NCBI GenBank assembly: GCA_937916515.1
Contig: CALFSX010000152.1
Location: 19,943-83,942 of the forward strand
Length of the DNA: 64,000 nt
Direction: 5' to 3'
Source of the DNA: an uncultured Planctomycetaceae bacterium
Lineage (GTDB): Bacteria; Planctomycetota; Planctomycetia; Planctomycetales; Planctomycetaceae
Shown here: in pieces, positions 57,129 through 64,000 of the stretch
How the letters are laid out: each line of letters opens with the position of its first letter
Numbering within the stretch: position 1 is the stretch's first letter
Notes under the pieces: model-generated
What the model saw: the letters and a program-made list of their open reading frames with translations, nothing else
What the model was told of the DNA's origin: nothing
The model's database searches: none
Position numbers and translations under genes: made by a program

Positions 57129-57150
57129 GAACACTTCAAACTGAAAACTT
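57129..57150 (+). promoter_or_regulatory. 22-nt block identical to one before sucD
   Basis: The block begins GAACACTTCAAACTG and ends AAAACTT, 6 nt before the gnd ATG. It is identical to 12606-12627. Confidence 0.5.
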
Positions 57151-57156
57151 AAATCA

Positions 57157-58626
57157 ATGGCAAAGCACGATATCGGCCTGATTGGCCTGGCGGTCATGGG
57201 TCAGAACCTGGTCATGAATATGGCCAACAAAGGCTTCAACGTATCTGTCTATAATCGCACGACAGAAAAAATGACGGAGTTCGTTGAAGGACTTGGATCT
57301 CGCCCGGAAGGTGTCGTCGAAGAAGGCACCGCTGACCGAATTCACGGTTATGCAGAACTGGAAGACTTCGTCAACAGCCTGGAATCACCTCGCCGTATCA
57401 TGATCATGGTACAGGCTGGCCGCGGAACAGACGCTGTCATCGACTCTCTGAAGCCTTTGCTGGACAAAGGCGACATCATCATTGATGGCGGCAACGCTGA
57501 CTTTGTTGACACCAATCGTCGTGACAAAGAACTGCGTGAAGAAGGCTTCCGCTTTATCGGCACGGGCGTATCAGGCGGCGAAGAAGGTGCTTTGAAAGGC
57601 CCCAGCATCATGCCAGGCGGCCACGCTGATGCATGGCCCTTTGTCAAAGACATCCTGCAGAAGATCAGCGCCAAAGTCGGCGACAACAACGACATCCCAT
57701 GCTGCGACTGGGTCGGTGAAGCCGGTGCCGGCCACTATGTGAAGATGGTACACAACGGGATTGAATACGGCGACATGCAGTTGATCTGCGAAGCGTATTA
57801 CATTCTGAAACACGGTCTGGGACTAACGAACCACGAACTGTATGAAGTCTTCAAAGAATGGAACGAAGGCGATCTGGACAGCTATCTGATCGAAATCACT
57901 CGTGACATCTTTACCGTCGCCGATAAAGATTCCGACAACGATCTTATCGATATGATTTTGGATACCGCCGGACAAAAGGGAACCGGTCGTTGGATGTGTC
58001 AGCACGCTCTGGAACTTGGCGTTCCTACAACGCTGGTCACAGAAGCAGTTTACGCTCGCTGCCTTTCGTCTCAAAAGGACGAACGCGTTCGAGCCGAAGC
58101 CGTTCTATCAGGCCCGGAAATCAAGTTCGAAGGTGACAGGAAGCAGTTCATCGATGACGTTCGTCAAGCGTTGTATGCATCGAAACTGGTCAGCTACGCT
58201 CAGGGTTACGTTCAGCTGAACGCAGCCGCCAAAGAGTTTGGCTGGAAGCTGAACAATGGCCCGATCGCACTGTTGTGGCGTGGTGGTTGCATCATTCGTT
58301 CTGTCTTTCTGAAAGACATCAAGAACGCATTCGACAAGAACGCTGATCTCGAAAACCTGTTACTGGACGACTTCTTCAAAGACGCCATCAACAACGCTCA
58401 GCCATCATGGCGTCGAGTTGTCTCAGCGGCCGTACAATGGGGCCTGCCCGTTCCTGCATTCAGCGCAGCTTTGACGTACTTCGACGGTTACCGTCGAGCG
58501 ACTTTGCCAGCCAACCTGCTGCAGGCTCAACGCGACTACTTCGGTGCTCACACCTATGAACGCACCGACAAGCCTCGCGGCGAAAAGTTCCACACAGACT
58601 GGATCCGCGAACGCAAGCTCACCTAA
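57157..58626 (+). CDS. gnd: 6-phosphogluconate dehydrogenase (decarboxylating)
   Basis: This 489-residue cytoplasmic enzyme oxidises 6-phosphogluconate to ribulose 5-phosphate and CO2 in the pentose-phosphate route. The cofactor loop GLAVMGQNLVMNMANKG and VYNRTTEKM are at the N-terminus, IIDGGNADFVDTNRRDKEL near 108, GTGVSGGEEGALKGPSIMPG near 130, HNGIEYGDMQL near 190 (catalytic region), and GTGRWMCQHALELGVPTTLV near 270. Length is typical for the long form (about 470-490). It follows a sugar kinase. The TAA stop at 58624-58626 falls inside the left end of repeat copy D. Confidence 0.96.
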   Translation: MAKHDIGLIGLAVMGQNLVMNMANKGFNVSVYNRTTEKMTEFVEGLGSRPEGVVEEGTADRIHGYAELEDFVNSLESPRRIMIMVQAGRGTDAVIDSLKPLLDKGDIIIDGGNADFVDTNRRDKELREEGFRFIGTGVSGGEEGALKGPSIMPGGHADAWPFVKDILQKISAKVGDNNDIPCCDWVGEAGAGHYVKMVHNGIEYGDMQLICEAYYILKHGLGLTNHELYEVFKEWNEGDLDSYLIEITRDIFTVADKDSDNDLIDMILDTAGQKGTGRWMCQHALELGVPTTLVTEAVYARCLSSQKDERVRAEAVLSGPEIKFEGDRKQFIDDVRQALYASKLVSYAQGYVQLNAAAKEFGWKLNNGPIALLWRGGCIIRSVFLKDIKNAFDKNADLENLLLDDFFKDAINNAQPSWRRVVSAAVQWGLPVPAFSAALTYFDGYRRATLPANLLQAQRDYFGAHTYERTDKPRGEKFHTDWIRERKLT

Positions 58627-58754
58627 CAAGGGCTTCGCCCTTGACCCAGTGGCGTGGTGGACGCGAAGACATGGGACGTTTGAATCGCCGAGCCGCTCCG
58701 TTGTCGCTACGACCAACATGCGCGCGCCGTGCGCGCATCATTTTGTGTAAGACT
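58624..58754 (+). repeat. Dispersed ~130-bp repeat, copy D
   Basis: Starts TAACAAGGGCTTCGCCCTTG, which is also the gnd stop, and ends GCGCATCATTTTGTGTAAGA+CTT. The inner palindrome GCGCGCGCCGTGCGCGC is present. After copies A, B and C this is the fourth near-full copy. Confidence 0.87.
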
Positions 58755-58817
58755 TTAACACGAGCGGGGCCGCTGCAATAAGCAGCCTGACCGCACACCA
58801 TAGTTCGGATTTGATCA

Positions 58818-58848
58818 AACGCCCGCTGACATCAGCGGGCGTTTTTTT
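58818..58848. terminator. Intrinsic terminator between gnd and pabB
   Basis: AACGCCCGCTGA-ca-TCAGCGGGCGTT followed by T-tract. It can serve gnd, and in reverse, the convergent pabB. Confidence 0.9.
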
Positions 58849-58867
58849 GTGCCTCGCCCTTGATAGC

Positions 58868-60286
58868 TCACTTGCCGAAATTCAGTGATCTAATCATACC
58901 GGCAGCCTTATGAAGCGTTTCCTGATACTCATCGGCAGGTAATGAATCCGCTACGATTCCACCTCCAACGGGGAACTGCACAACTCCATTTTTCAGCGTA
59001 AATGTGCGAATCAGAATGCTGCTGTCGAAGTCACCGCGTGGCCCCAGGTAAAACAGGTTCCCGCAATAGGCACCTCTAACAACGGGTTCGAGTTCCGCGA
59101 TAATCTGCATCGCGCGAATTTTCGGAGCTCCGGTAATCGACCCACCCGGAATCGTCGCCGCGCACAGATCCCAAACGTCTTTATTCGGCGCCAGCCTGCC
59201 CACAACGGTCGACACAAGATGTTGTACGGTTTCAAACAGTTCGATTTCGCAGAGTCCGGTTACCCTGACACTTCCGGGAAGGCAAACTCGCGACAAGTCG
59301 TTCCGCAACAGATCAACGATCATCACGTTTTCGGCTCGATCCTTTTCGCTGTCCGAAAGCTCGTCGCTGGTGTACAGATCGGCAATCGGCGATCTCTGGC
59401 GACGCCGAGTTCCCTTGATCGGCCGAGTCTCAACACTGCTGCCGTCAACGACTTTCAGAAACCGCTCAGGCGATGCGCTAACAACAGCGAAATCATCAAC
59501 CTGAAACAGTCCGCAGAATGGGGCTGGGTTTTGATCTCGAACGCGTTGATACAAGTCAACGGCCGTTTCCTGCCAGGAAGCTGTCATCTGCTGAGCGATG
59601 TTGGCCTGAAATATGTCTCCCGCGCGAATGTACTCAATGACTTTTTGAACGGCATCGGTGTAGTCGCTTCGCGAGAAGCACGAAAACACGTTGTCCTCAG
59701 AAGATAGCGGAGTACGCCTCGGAGACAGCAATCTGGAATCAGATCTGGAAAAATCGCGGGATCGACTTTTGGCACCAGTCGCATTCAGCCTGGTCATCAC
59801 CCAGTCGACTCGCCCGCTTACCGCTTTGCTGCCGTCGGAACTATCGTTGGCAAGTTCAAGCACGTACAGTCTTACAGAACACTCGACGTGGTCCCAGACG
59901 ATCGCCCAGTCAAACAAACCAGCGATCAAGGCAGGCGTCTGGAATGCGTCGAATTCCGGTGATGGCAAACGTTCAAACGCCTGCCCCAATTCGTACGAAA
60001 ACAGTCCGGCGATGCCGCCACAAAACGAAGGAGCAGCTTTGCTGATCTCGGGCAACATTGCTTGCCAGACTCGCAACCGAGTGAACGGATCGTCCCCCGG
60101 CTGAACTTTGTCCAGTCGCACAACATCAACCGGATCTGCAGTCAGAAACGAATACCGAGCATCCCGTTCGCGAATATGAGCCGCGCTGTCCAGCAACAAC
60201 AGAAACGCTTCGTTTTCGAATCGACGCAATGTTGCCATCACGTCGAGATCAGATGCAAGTTCCTGTATGTAGAGGCGGTCGGACAC
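58868..60286 (-). CDS. pabB: Aminodeoxychorismate synthase component I
   Basis: This 472-residue chorismate-utilising enzyme makes 4-amino-4-deoxychorismate for p-aminobenzoate, a pterin-cofactor precursor. It is assigned to PabB rather than TrpE by the PIKGT motif at 289-293 (Lys where anthranilate synthases have Ala) in VETRPIKGTRRR. Other marks are IRAGDIFQANIAQQMTASW near 220, ASPERFLKV near 272, NVMIVDLLRNDLSRVC near 320, and GSITGAPKIRAMQIIAELEP near 375. The glutamine amidotransferase partner PabA is not nearby. It lies 110 bp downstream of the DHPS-like gene on the same strand, which fits a pterin operon. Confidence 0.9.
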   Translation of the reverse strand: MSDRLYIQELASDLDVMATLRRFENEAFLLLLDSAAHIRERDARYSFLTADPVDVVRLDKVQPGDDPFTRLRVWQAMLPEISKAAPSFCGGIAGLFSYELGQAFERLPSPEFDAFQTPALIAGLFDWAIVWDHVECSVRLYVLELANDSSDGSKAVSGRVDWVMTRLNATGAKSRSRDFSRSDSRLLSPRRTPLSSEDNVFSCFSRSDYTDAVQKVIEYIRAGDIFQANIAQQMTASWQETAVDLYQRVRDQNPAPFCGLFQVDDFAVVSASPERFLKVVDGSSVETRPIKGTRRRQRSPIADLYTSDELSDSEKDRAENVMIVDLLRNDLSRVCLPGSVRVTGLCEIELFETVQHLVSTVVGRLAPNKDVWDLCAATIPGGSITGAPKIRAMQIIAELEPVVRGAYCGNLFYLGPRGDFDSSILIRTFTLKNGVVQFPVGGGIVADSLPADEYQETLHKAAGMIRSLNFGK

Positions 60287-60396
60287 AAGTGCGGCCAGAG
60301 TTCCAGTAGAATAAAATCGTTCGGTGTTTTAGTCGAAGTTGTTTTCGTGTCCAGTTTCGAAAGCTTGAATCTGCTAATACCCAACTTCGCAGCACG

Positions 60397-61815
60397 TCAG
60401 GTTTCCGGATTCTCGCTGAAAGCCGACTTGTGGTGAACAGACGCCGATCCTTCCAACTGCCCGGCCAGCCCGAAGCTGATACCTTCGTCCTGAGTATACT
60501 GTTTCCCCAGCAACCGAGCGACTTCGGCACGAGCCATCTCGTAACCAAGATAAAACGCGTGCCCGGCATCGATGCCTGGGTTGGCCTGCAACGCCGAATC
60601 AAAGATTTCAAAGGGTTGCTGGCCGCTCCAATGGCCGTGCTTATTCATCAGGTGCACGCCCGTTTGTTCTGCAAAGATCCGAAAGTTGGCATCCGTCAGT
60701 GATGCTGCCATCGCCTCGATTGACTCGACCGACTGAGACTTCAATCGAGCATCACGAAGCATTACCAACGAAGAACCCAGGTGTTTAGGAATCGTTTTTC
60801 GAGTCACCGCGTGATACGTCAAGCGGCGAGCGGCATCAAATTCTGCCACAGCGGTTCGACACCAGTTGATCACCTGAGTGGTCAGGATGCTTTGAATCCC
60901 CAGCTCTTCACAAATCGCAGCCAGCACCATGTTAACTCCGGCAGAATCAACTTCGGTCAATTCAGTCACGTTGCCAACGCCCATCATCATCGCGAGATCC
61001 GGATATCGCCGACGAGCGTCCATATATCTTTGCAAGGACGCTGAGAACCCCAGCCCGATCGGCTCCAGAATGGGGTCAATCCGAAACGGAACGCCGACTC
61101 CTGAAACATGATCAATCAGTCGATCCAGAGAATCCACATCTGCTGGCGTATCAGGAATAAGCACCAACTCCGTTCCAAGCTTTGTCACCCAGTCGACATT
61201 CGAATGGTTACAGCTCAGAATCAGTTCGGCTCCCGCGGCAACGGCTTGCTCAACTTCGGACTGATCAAAGCTATCGATGGAAACTCGAAGTCCGCGTTCC
61301 TTCAGCGCCGCGACGATTTCGCCAACACGTGGGCAGCTTTCTCCGGGCACACAACCAACGTCAACCAGGTCAGCCCCAGCGGATGACATCGAAACGGCTG
61401 CGGCAATGACATCCGTCAACGGCATTTGGGTGGCGTGATTGATCTCGCCCAGAATGTCGATCGAGTATCGATCGAGCGAAACCGTTTGCCGCTTCCCGAG
61501 TCCAAAATATTCCGGAAGATCGTAGAGGTCGCGCGGACCGCGTTCGAACGGCTTGCCGAACTGTTCTTCAAGAACTCGAAGATCACCCTGCACCCATCCA
61601 GGCAGAATGACTCGATCAATGTGCGACTCGACCTGCAATCGCCGCGACAGCAAATTCACGTGCAGCAGTGCGGCAACCTGAATCCCCGGCACGGCGACTT
61701 CATAGGCAAACCCAAGCTTATTCGCCAAACGATCGACGACTTCCCGCAGACTGGCTTCTGACAGCCGACCTGTGACAAACAGCAGAGTTTCGTTGGAAGA
61801 AGATGCTTGATTCAT
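60397..61815 (-). CDS. Dihydropteroate-synthase-like protein (methanopterin-associated type)
   Basis: This is a 472-residue protein with a TIM-barrel pterin-binding core from about 130 to 400: GEINHATQMPLTDVIAAAVS, SMSSAGADLVDVGCVPGES, RVSIDSFDQSEVEQAVAAGA, ELILSCNHSNVDW, RIDPILEPIGLGFSASLQRY and MMMGVGNVTELTEVDSAGVN. An extra N-terminal domain (LLFVTGRLSEASLREVVDRL, then VAALLHVNLL) and a C-terminal tail separate it from bacterial FolP (about 280 residues). This architecture is that of the archaeal-type 'DHPS-related' family found with tetrahydromethanopterin C1 genes in methylotrophs and planctomycetes. It is probably involved in H4MPT synthesis, and is next to pabB. Confidence 0.8.
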   Translation of the reverse strand: MNQASSSNETLLFVTGRLSEASLREVVDRLANKLGFAYEVAVPGIQVAALLHVNLLSRRLQVESHIDRVILPGWVQGDLRVLEEQFGKPFERGPRDLYDLPEYFGLGKRQTVSLDRYSIDILGEINHATQMPLTDVIAAAVSMSSAGADLVDVGCVPGESCPRVGEIVAALKERGLRVSIDSFDQSEVEQAVAAGAELILSCNHSNVDWVTKLGTELVLIPDTPADVDSLDRLIDHVSGVGVPFRIDPILEPIGLGFSASLQRYMDARRRYPDLAMMMGVGNVTELTEVDSAGVNMVLAAICEELGIQSILTTQVINWCRTAVAEFDAARRLTYHAVTRKTIPKHLGSSLVMLRDARLKSQSVESIEAMAASLTDANFRIFAEQTGVHLMNKHGHWSGQQPFEIFDSALQANPGIDAGHAFYLGYEMARAEVARLLGKQYTQDEGISFGLAGQLEGSASVHHKSAFSENPET

Positions 61816-62059
61816 GATACTTCGCTTAATGATACGCGGTTTCTGTTCGACAAACCTGTCATCAAGGCAGCGCTTCCTGCGTTTCTAAAGTTCTTTCGCA
61901 AGGGAATTCAGGCCGCTGAGTCTTTCTCAAGCCGTGAACCCGGGCGGCGTAATCGTTGTCTCGGCAGAATTCTGCGTTACGATCCGTGCAATTCTGCTGG
62001 TTTCCGACGTTGAAACTCACACCAATCTTGTAGCTGATCTCAGAAAATTAAGGTCCCCG

Positions 62060-63796
62060 ATGCGCTGGACTCAGACATTTATCCCAACTCTCAAGGAAGT
62101 TCCTTCAGACGCTGAAGTTCCAAGTCATCAGCTGATGCTGCGGTCAGGAATGATCCGCCAGCTTATGGCCGGAGCTTACACGTACATGCCACTGGGATAC
62201 CGCGTCGTCCGCAAGGTGACCGAAATTGTCCGCGAGGAAATGGATCGAGCTGGCGGCGTGGAATTATTCATGCCCGCCCTGCAGCCGATCGAGCTATTCG
62301 AACGCACGGGCCGCAAAGAGGCGTTCGGTAACGTTCTGTTCAACTTCGAAACAAAACGAGGCGACCGCAAACTTCACTTCGCACTGGGCCCAACTCACGA
62401 AGAAGTGATCACCGATTTGGTTTCCCGAGAACTAAAGACCTACAAGCAGCTGCCCGTCACTCTGTACCAGATTCAAACAAAGTTCCGCAACGAAGAACGA
62501 CCAAGGTTTGGTGTGCTGCGAACAAGTGAATTTCTGATGAAAGACGCTTACAGCTTTGGTTCGTCCCTGGAACAACTTAACGACGCTTACGATGCCATGT
62601 ACAACGCGTACTGTCGCATCTTCGAACGCTGCGGGCTGGAATACATTCCCGTTGAAGCTGAAAGTGGACCAATCGGTGGCGACGCTTCGCATGAATTTAT
62701 GGCTCCTGCTGACAACGGCGAAGACTTTGTCGTCCGCTGCAAAAGTTGCGGCTACGCGGCCAATCAGGAACGAGCCGACACAGGGCGAACATCCAGCACG
62801 CCTGCAAAAGTTGATGGCGCAGCTGAACCGCAGAAGGTCGCGACTCCGGATGCCGGCAGCATCGACGACGTCAGCAGGATGTTGAAGGCTGATGCAGCGA
62901 CCTTCATCAAAACTTTGATTTATGTCGCAGACGGAAAGCCGGTTGCCGTATTGATTCGTGGCGACCACGAAGCCAACGAAGGCAAAGTTCGTCGAGCACT
63001 GGACGCGACCAGCGTTGAGCTGGCAGACGAAGCAACAATCGAAAAAGTCACAGGGGCCCCCGTCGGATTTGCTGGACCAGTGGGCATCAAATGTGCCTAC
63101 ATTGCCGATCATGATATTGCACAAATCGCATCCGCGATTACAGGAGCCAACGAAAAGGATGCTCACCTGACTGGCGTGGTTCCTGGCACGCATTTCGAAC
63201 TATCCGAAACATTCGACCTGCGAAACGCCGACGCAGGCGATCCGTGTCCGAAATGCGATGCAACGCTTGAAATCGTGCACGGCATCGAAGTCGGTCACGT
63301 CTTCAAGCTGGGCACCAAATACAGCGAATCACTTGATGCCAATTATCTGGACAGCGAAGACAAGAAACACCCAATCATCATGGGGTGCTACGGAATCGGA
63401 GTAACTCGAGTCGTCGCGGCCATCGTCGAAACCTGCCACGACGAAGGCGGGATCGTGTGGCCAATGTCCGTTGCTCCGTACACCGTGGAATTGATTCCGC
63501 TAAACGTAACGGACGAAGAAGTGATGGCCGCAGTCAATAAGATCTACGACGAACTCAAGGAAGCCGGCATTGACGTACTGATGGATGACCGAGACCAGCG
63601 GCCTGGTTTCAAGTTCAAGGACGCCGATCTGATCGGTCTTCCCGTTCGAGTTGTCGTCGGCGGCAAAGGGCTTAAAGAAGGCAATGCCGAAATCAAGTTG
63701 CGAACAGATTCTGAAGCGACAATGGTCCCCATCGGCGACGCGGTTGCTCACGTAAAGAACCTGATCAACACGAATATGCCCAGTGCTCGGAGCTAA
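62060..63796 (+). CDS. proS: Prolyl-tRNA synthetase (bacterial type with editing domain)
   Basis: This 578-residue class II synthetase charges tRNA-Pro. The ATG at 62060 gives [20 protein letters not shown], the family start; the frame is open back to 61934. Motif 1 lies near [20 protein letters not shown], motif 2 near [20 protein letters not shown], motif 3 near [17 protein letters not shown] YbaK-type editing insertion lies at about 230-400 ([20 protein letters not shown]), and the anticodon domain ends in [17 protein letters not shown]. Length matches the long bacterial form. It is divergent from the DHPS-like gene. Confidence 0.95.
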   Translation: MRWTQTFIPTLKEVPSDAEVPSHQLMLRSGMIRQLMAGAYTYMPLGYRVVRKVTEIVREEMDRAGGVELFMPALQPIELFERTGRKEAFGNVLFNFETKRGDRKLHFALGPTHEEVITDLVSRELKTYKQLPVTLYQIQTKFRNEERPRFGVLRTSEFLMKDAYSFGSSLEQLNDAYDAMYNAYCRIFERCGLEYIPVEAESGPIGGDASHEFMAPADNGEDFVVRCKSCGYAANQERADTGRTSSTPAKVDGAAEPQKVATPDAGSIDDVSRMLKADAATFIKTLIYVADGKPVAVLIRGDHEANEGKVRRALDATSVELADEATIEKVTGAPVGFAGPVGIKCAYIADHDIAQIASAITGANEKDAHLTGVVPGTHFELSETFDLRNADAGDPCPKCDATLEIVHGIEVGHVFKLGTKYSESLDANYLDSEDKKHPIIMGCYGIGVTRVVAAIVETCHDEGGIVWPMSVAPYTVELIPLNVTDEEVMAAVNKIYDELKEAGIDVLMDDRDQRPGFKFKDADLIGLPVRVVVGGKGLKEGNAEIKLRTDSEATMVPIGDAVAHVKNLINTNMPSARS

Positions 63797-63853
63797 CAAC
63801 CGAACCAGCCATCAATAACCCGTTTCAAGGGCATGCAACGATGCATTCACCAT

Positions 63854-63884
63854 AGTCGACGTCACTAGTCCAGTGACGTCGACT
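63854..63884 (+). terminator. Hairpin after proS
   Basis: AGTCGACGTCACT, loop, AGTGACGTCGACT: a perfect 13-bp stem followed by TTCG, 58 bp after the stop. There is no long T-run, so its efficiency is uncertain. Confidence 0.6.
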
Positions 63885-63952
63885 TTCGAACAAATTCCGA
63901 AATGATGTTGCCACAGGTAGCGAAAGTCGTCAACAGTCTGTTGATTTAATCA

Positions 63953-63995
63953 CGGAGCGACGACAGATGGCAATTTTACGCATGTCGTCGCTCCG
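63953..63995. repeat. Inverted repeat at right end of window (REP-like)
   Basis: CGGAGCGACGACA and TGTCGTCGCTCCG, perfect 13-nt arms with 17 nt between. It may be part of a larger element cut by the window. Confidence 0.65.
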
Positions 63996-64000
63996 CGACT

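Noticed and set aside
61934..62059. Upstream extension of proS
   Set aside because: It adds 42 residues without similarity; the ATG at 62060 gives the family start.

Overview
The window is chromosomal DNA from a planctomycete, probably of the order Planctomycetales. The evidence is three sets of secreted DUF1549/DUF1553-DUF1501 or DUF1592-DUF1552 proteins, an ECF sigma factor with a membrane and secretin-like tail, an extended Rho, sulfatases, NHL and PHP-type secreted enzymes, and a dihydropteroate-synthase-like protein of the kind linked to tetrahydromethanopterin. Genes are loosely packed, with few operons and long intergenic stretches that carry several families of short palindromic repeats. 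A genus cannot be fixed from the sequence alone.

Layout. 0-4.3 kb: end of a DUF1549/DUF1553 gene, its DUF1501 partner, and a membrane-anchored unknown. 4.4-13.5 kb: housekeeping and regulation (trmL, a CehA-like PHP hydrolase, purA, a LuxR-type regulator, sucC and sucD). 13.6-17.1 kb: an accessory island with a DUF2293 protein, a Hint/nuclease toxin fragment with an overlapping putative immunity gene, a second Hint fragment, a small orphan ORF and a broken RAYT transposase. 17.2-20 kb: ndk, carA and an SDR lacking its catalytic residues. 20-34.8 kb: a tandem pair of 180-bp MITE-like elements, the long ECF sigma factor, a serine hydrolase, a cyclase-fold membrane protein, a methyltransferase, an MBL hydrolase, an esterase, and a second DUF1549/DUF1553-DUF1501 operon. 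34.8-44.6 kb: a four-gene, GC-richer minus-strand block (DUF1592, DUF1552, an unknown, and a 1427-residue NHL protein). 45-49 kb: a sulfatase fused to an HExxH domain, and a thioredoxin-YHS protein. 49.5-64 kb: rho, an Hsp70 with a zinc ribbon, an STN-like secreted protein, a PfkB kinase with gnd, pabB with a DHPS-like gene, and proS.

How the parts relate. The paired DUF genes encode exported proteins, some with c-type haem motifs, that probably act together at or outside the cytoplasmic membrane. The kinase and gnd form a sugar-acid/pentose-phosphate pair, and sucC/sucD a TCA pair; the second gene of each pair, gnd and sucD, is preceded by an identical 22-nt block just before its start codon. 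pabB and the DHPS-like gene form a pterin operon. The strongest candidates for something unusual are the toxin/immunity cassette with its frameshift (14.3-15.8 kb), the dispersed 130-bp repeat that supplies gene stop codons, the sulfatase-metallopeptidase fusion, and the ECF sigma factor with a secretin-like tail.
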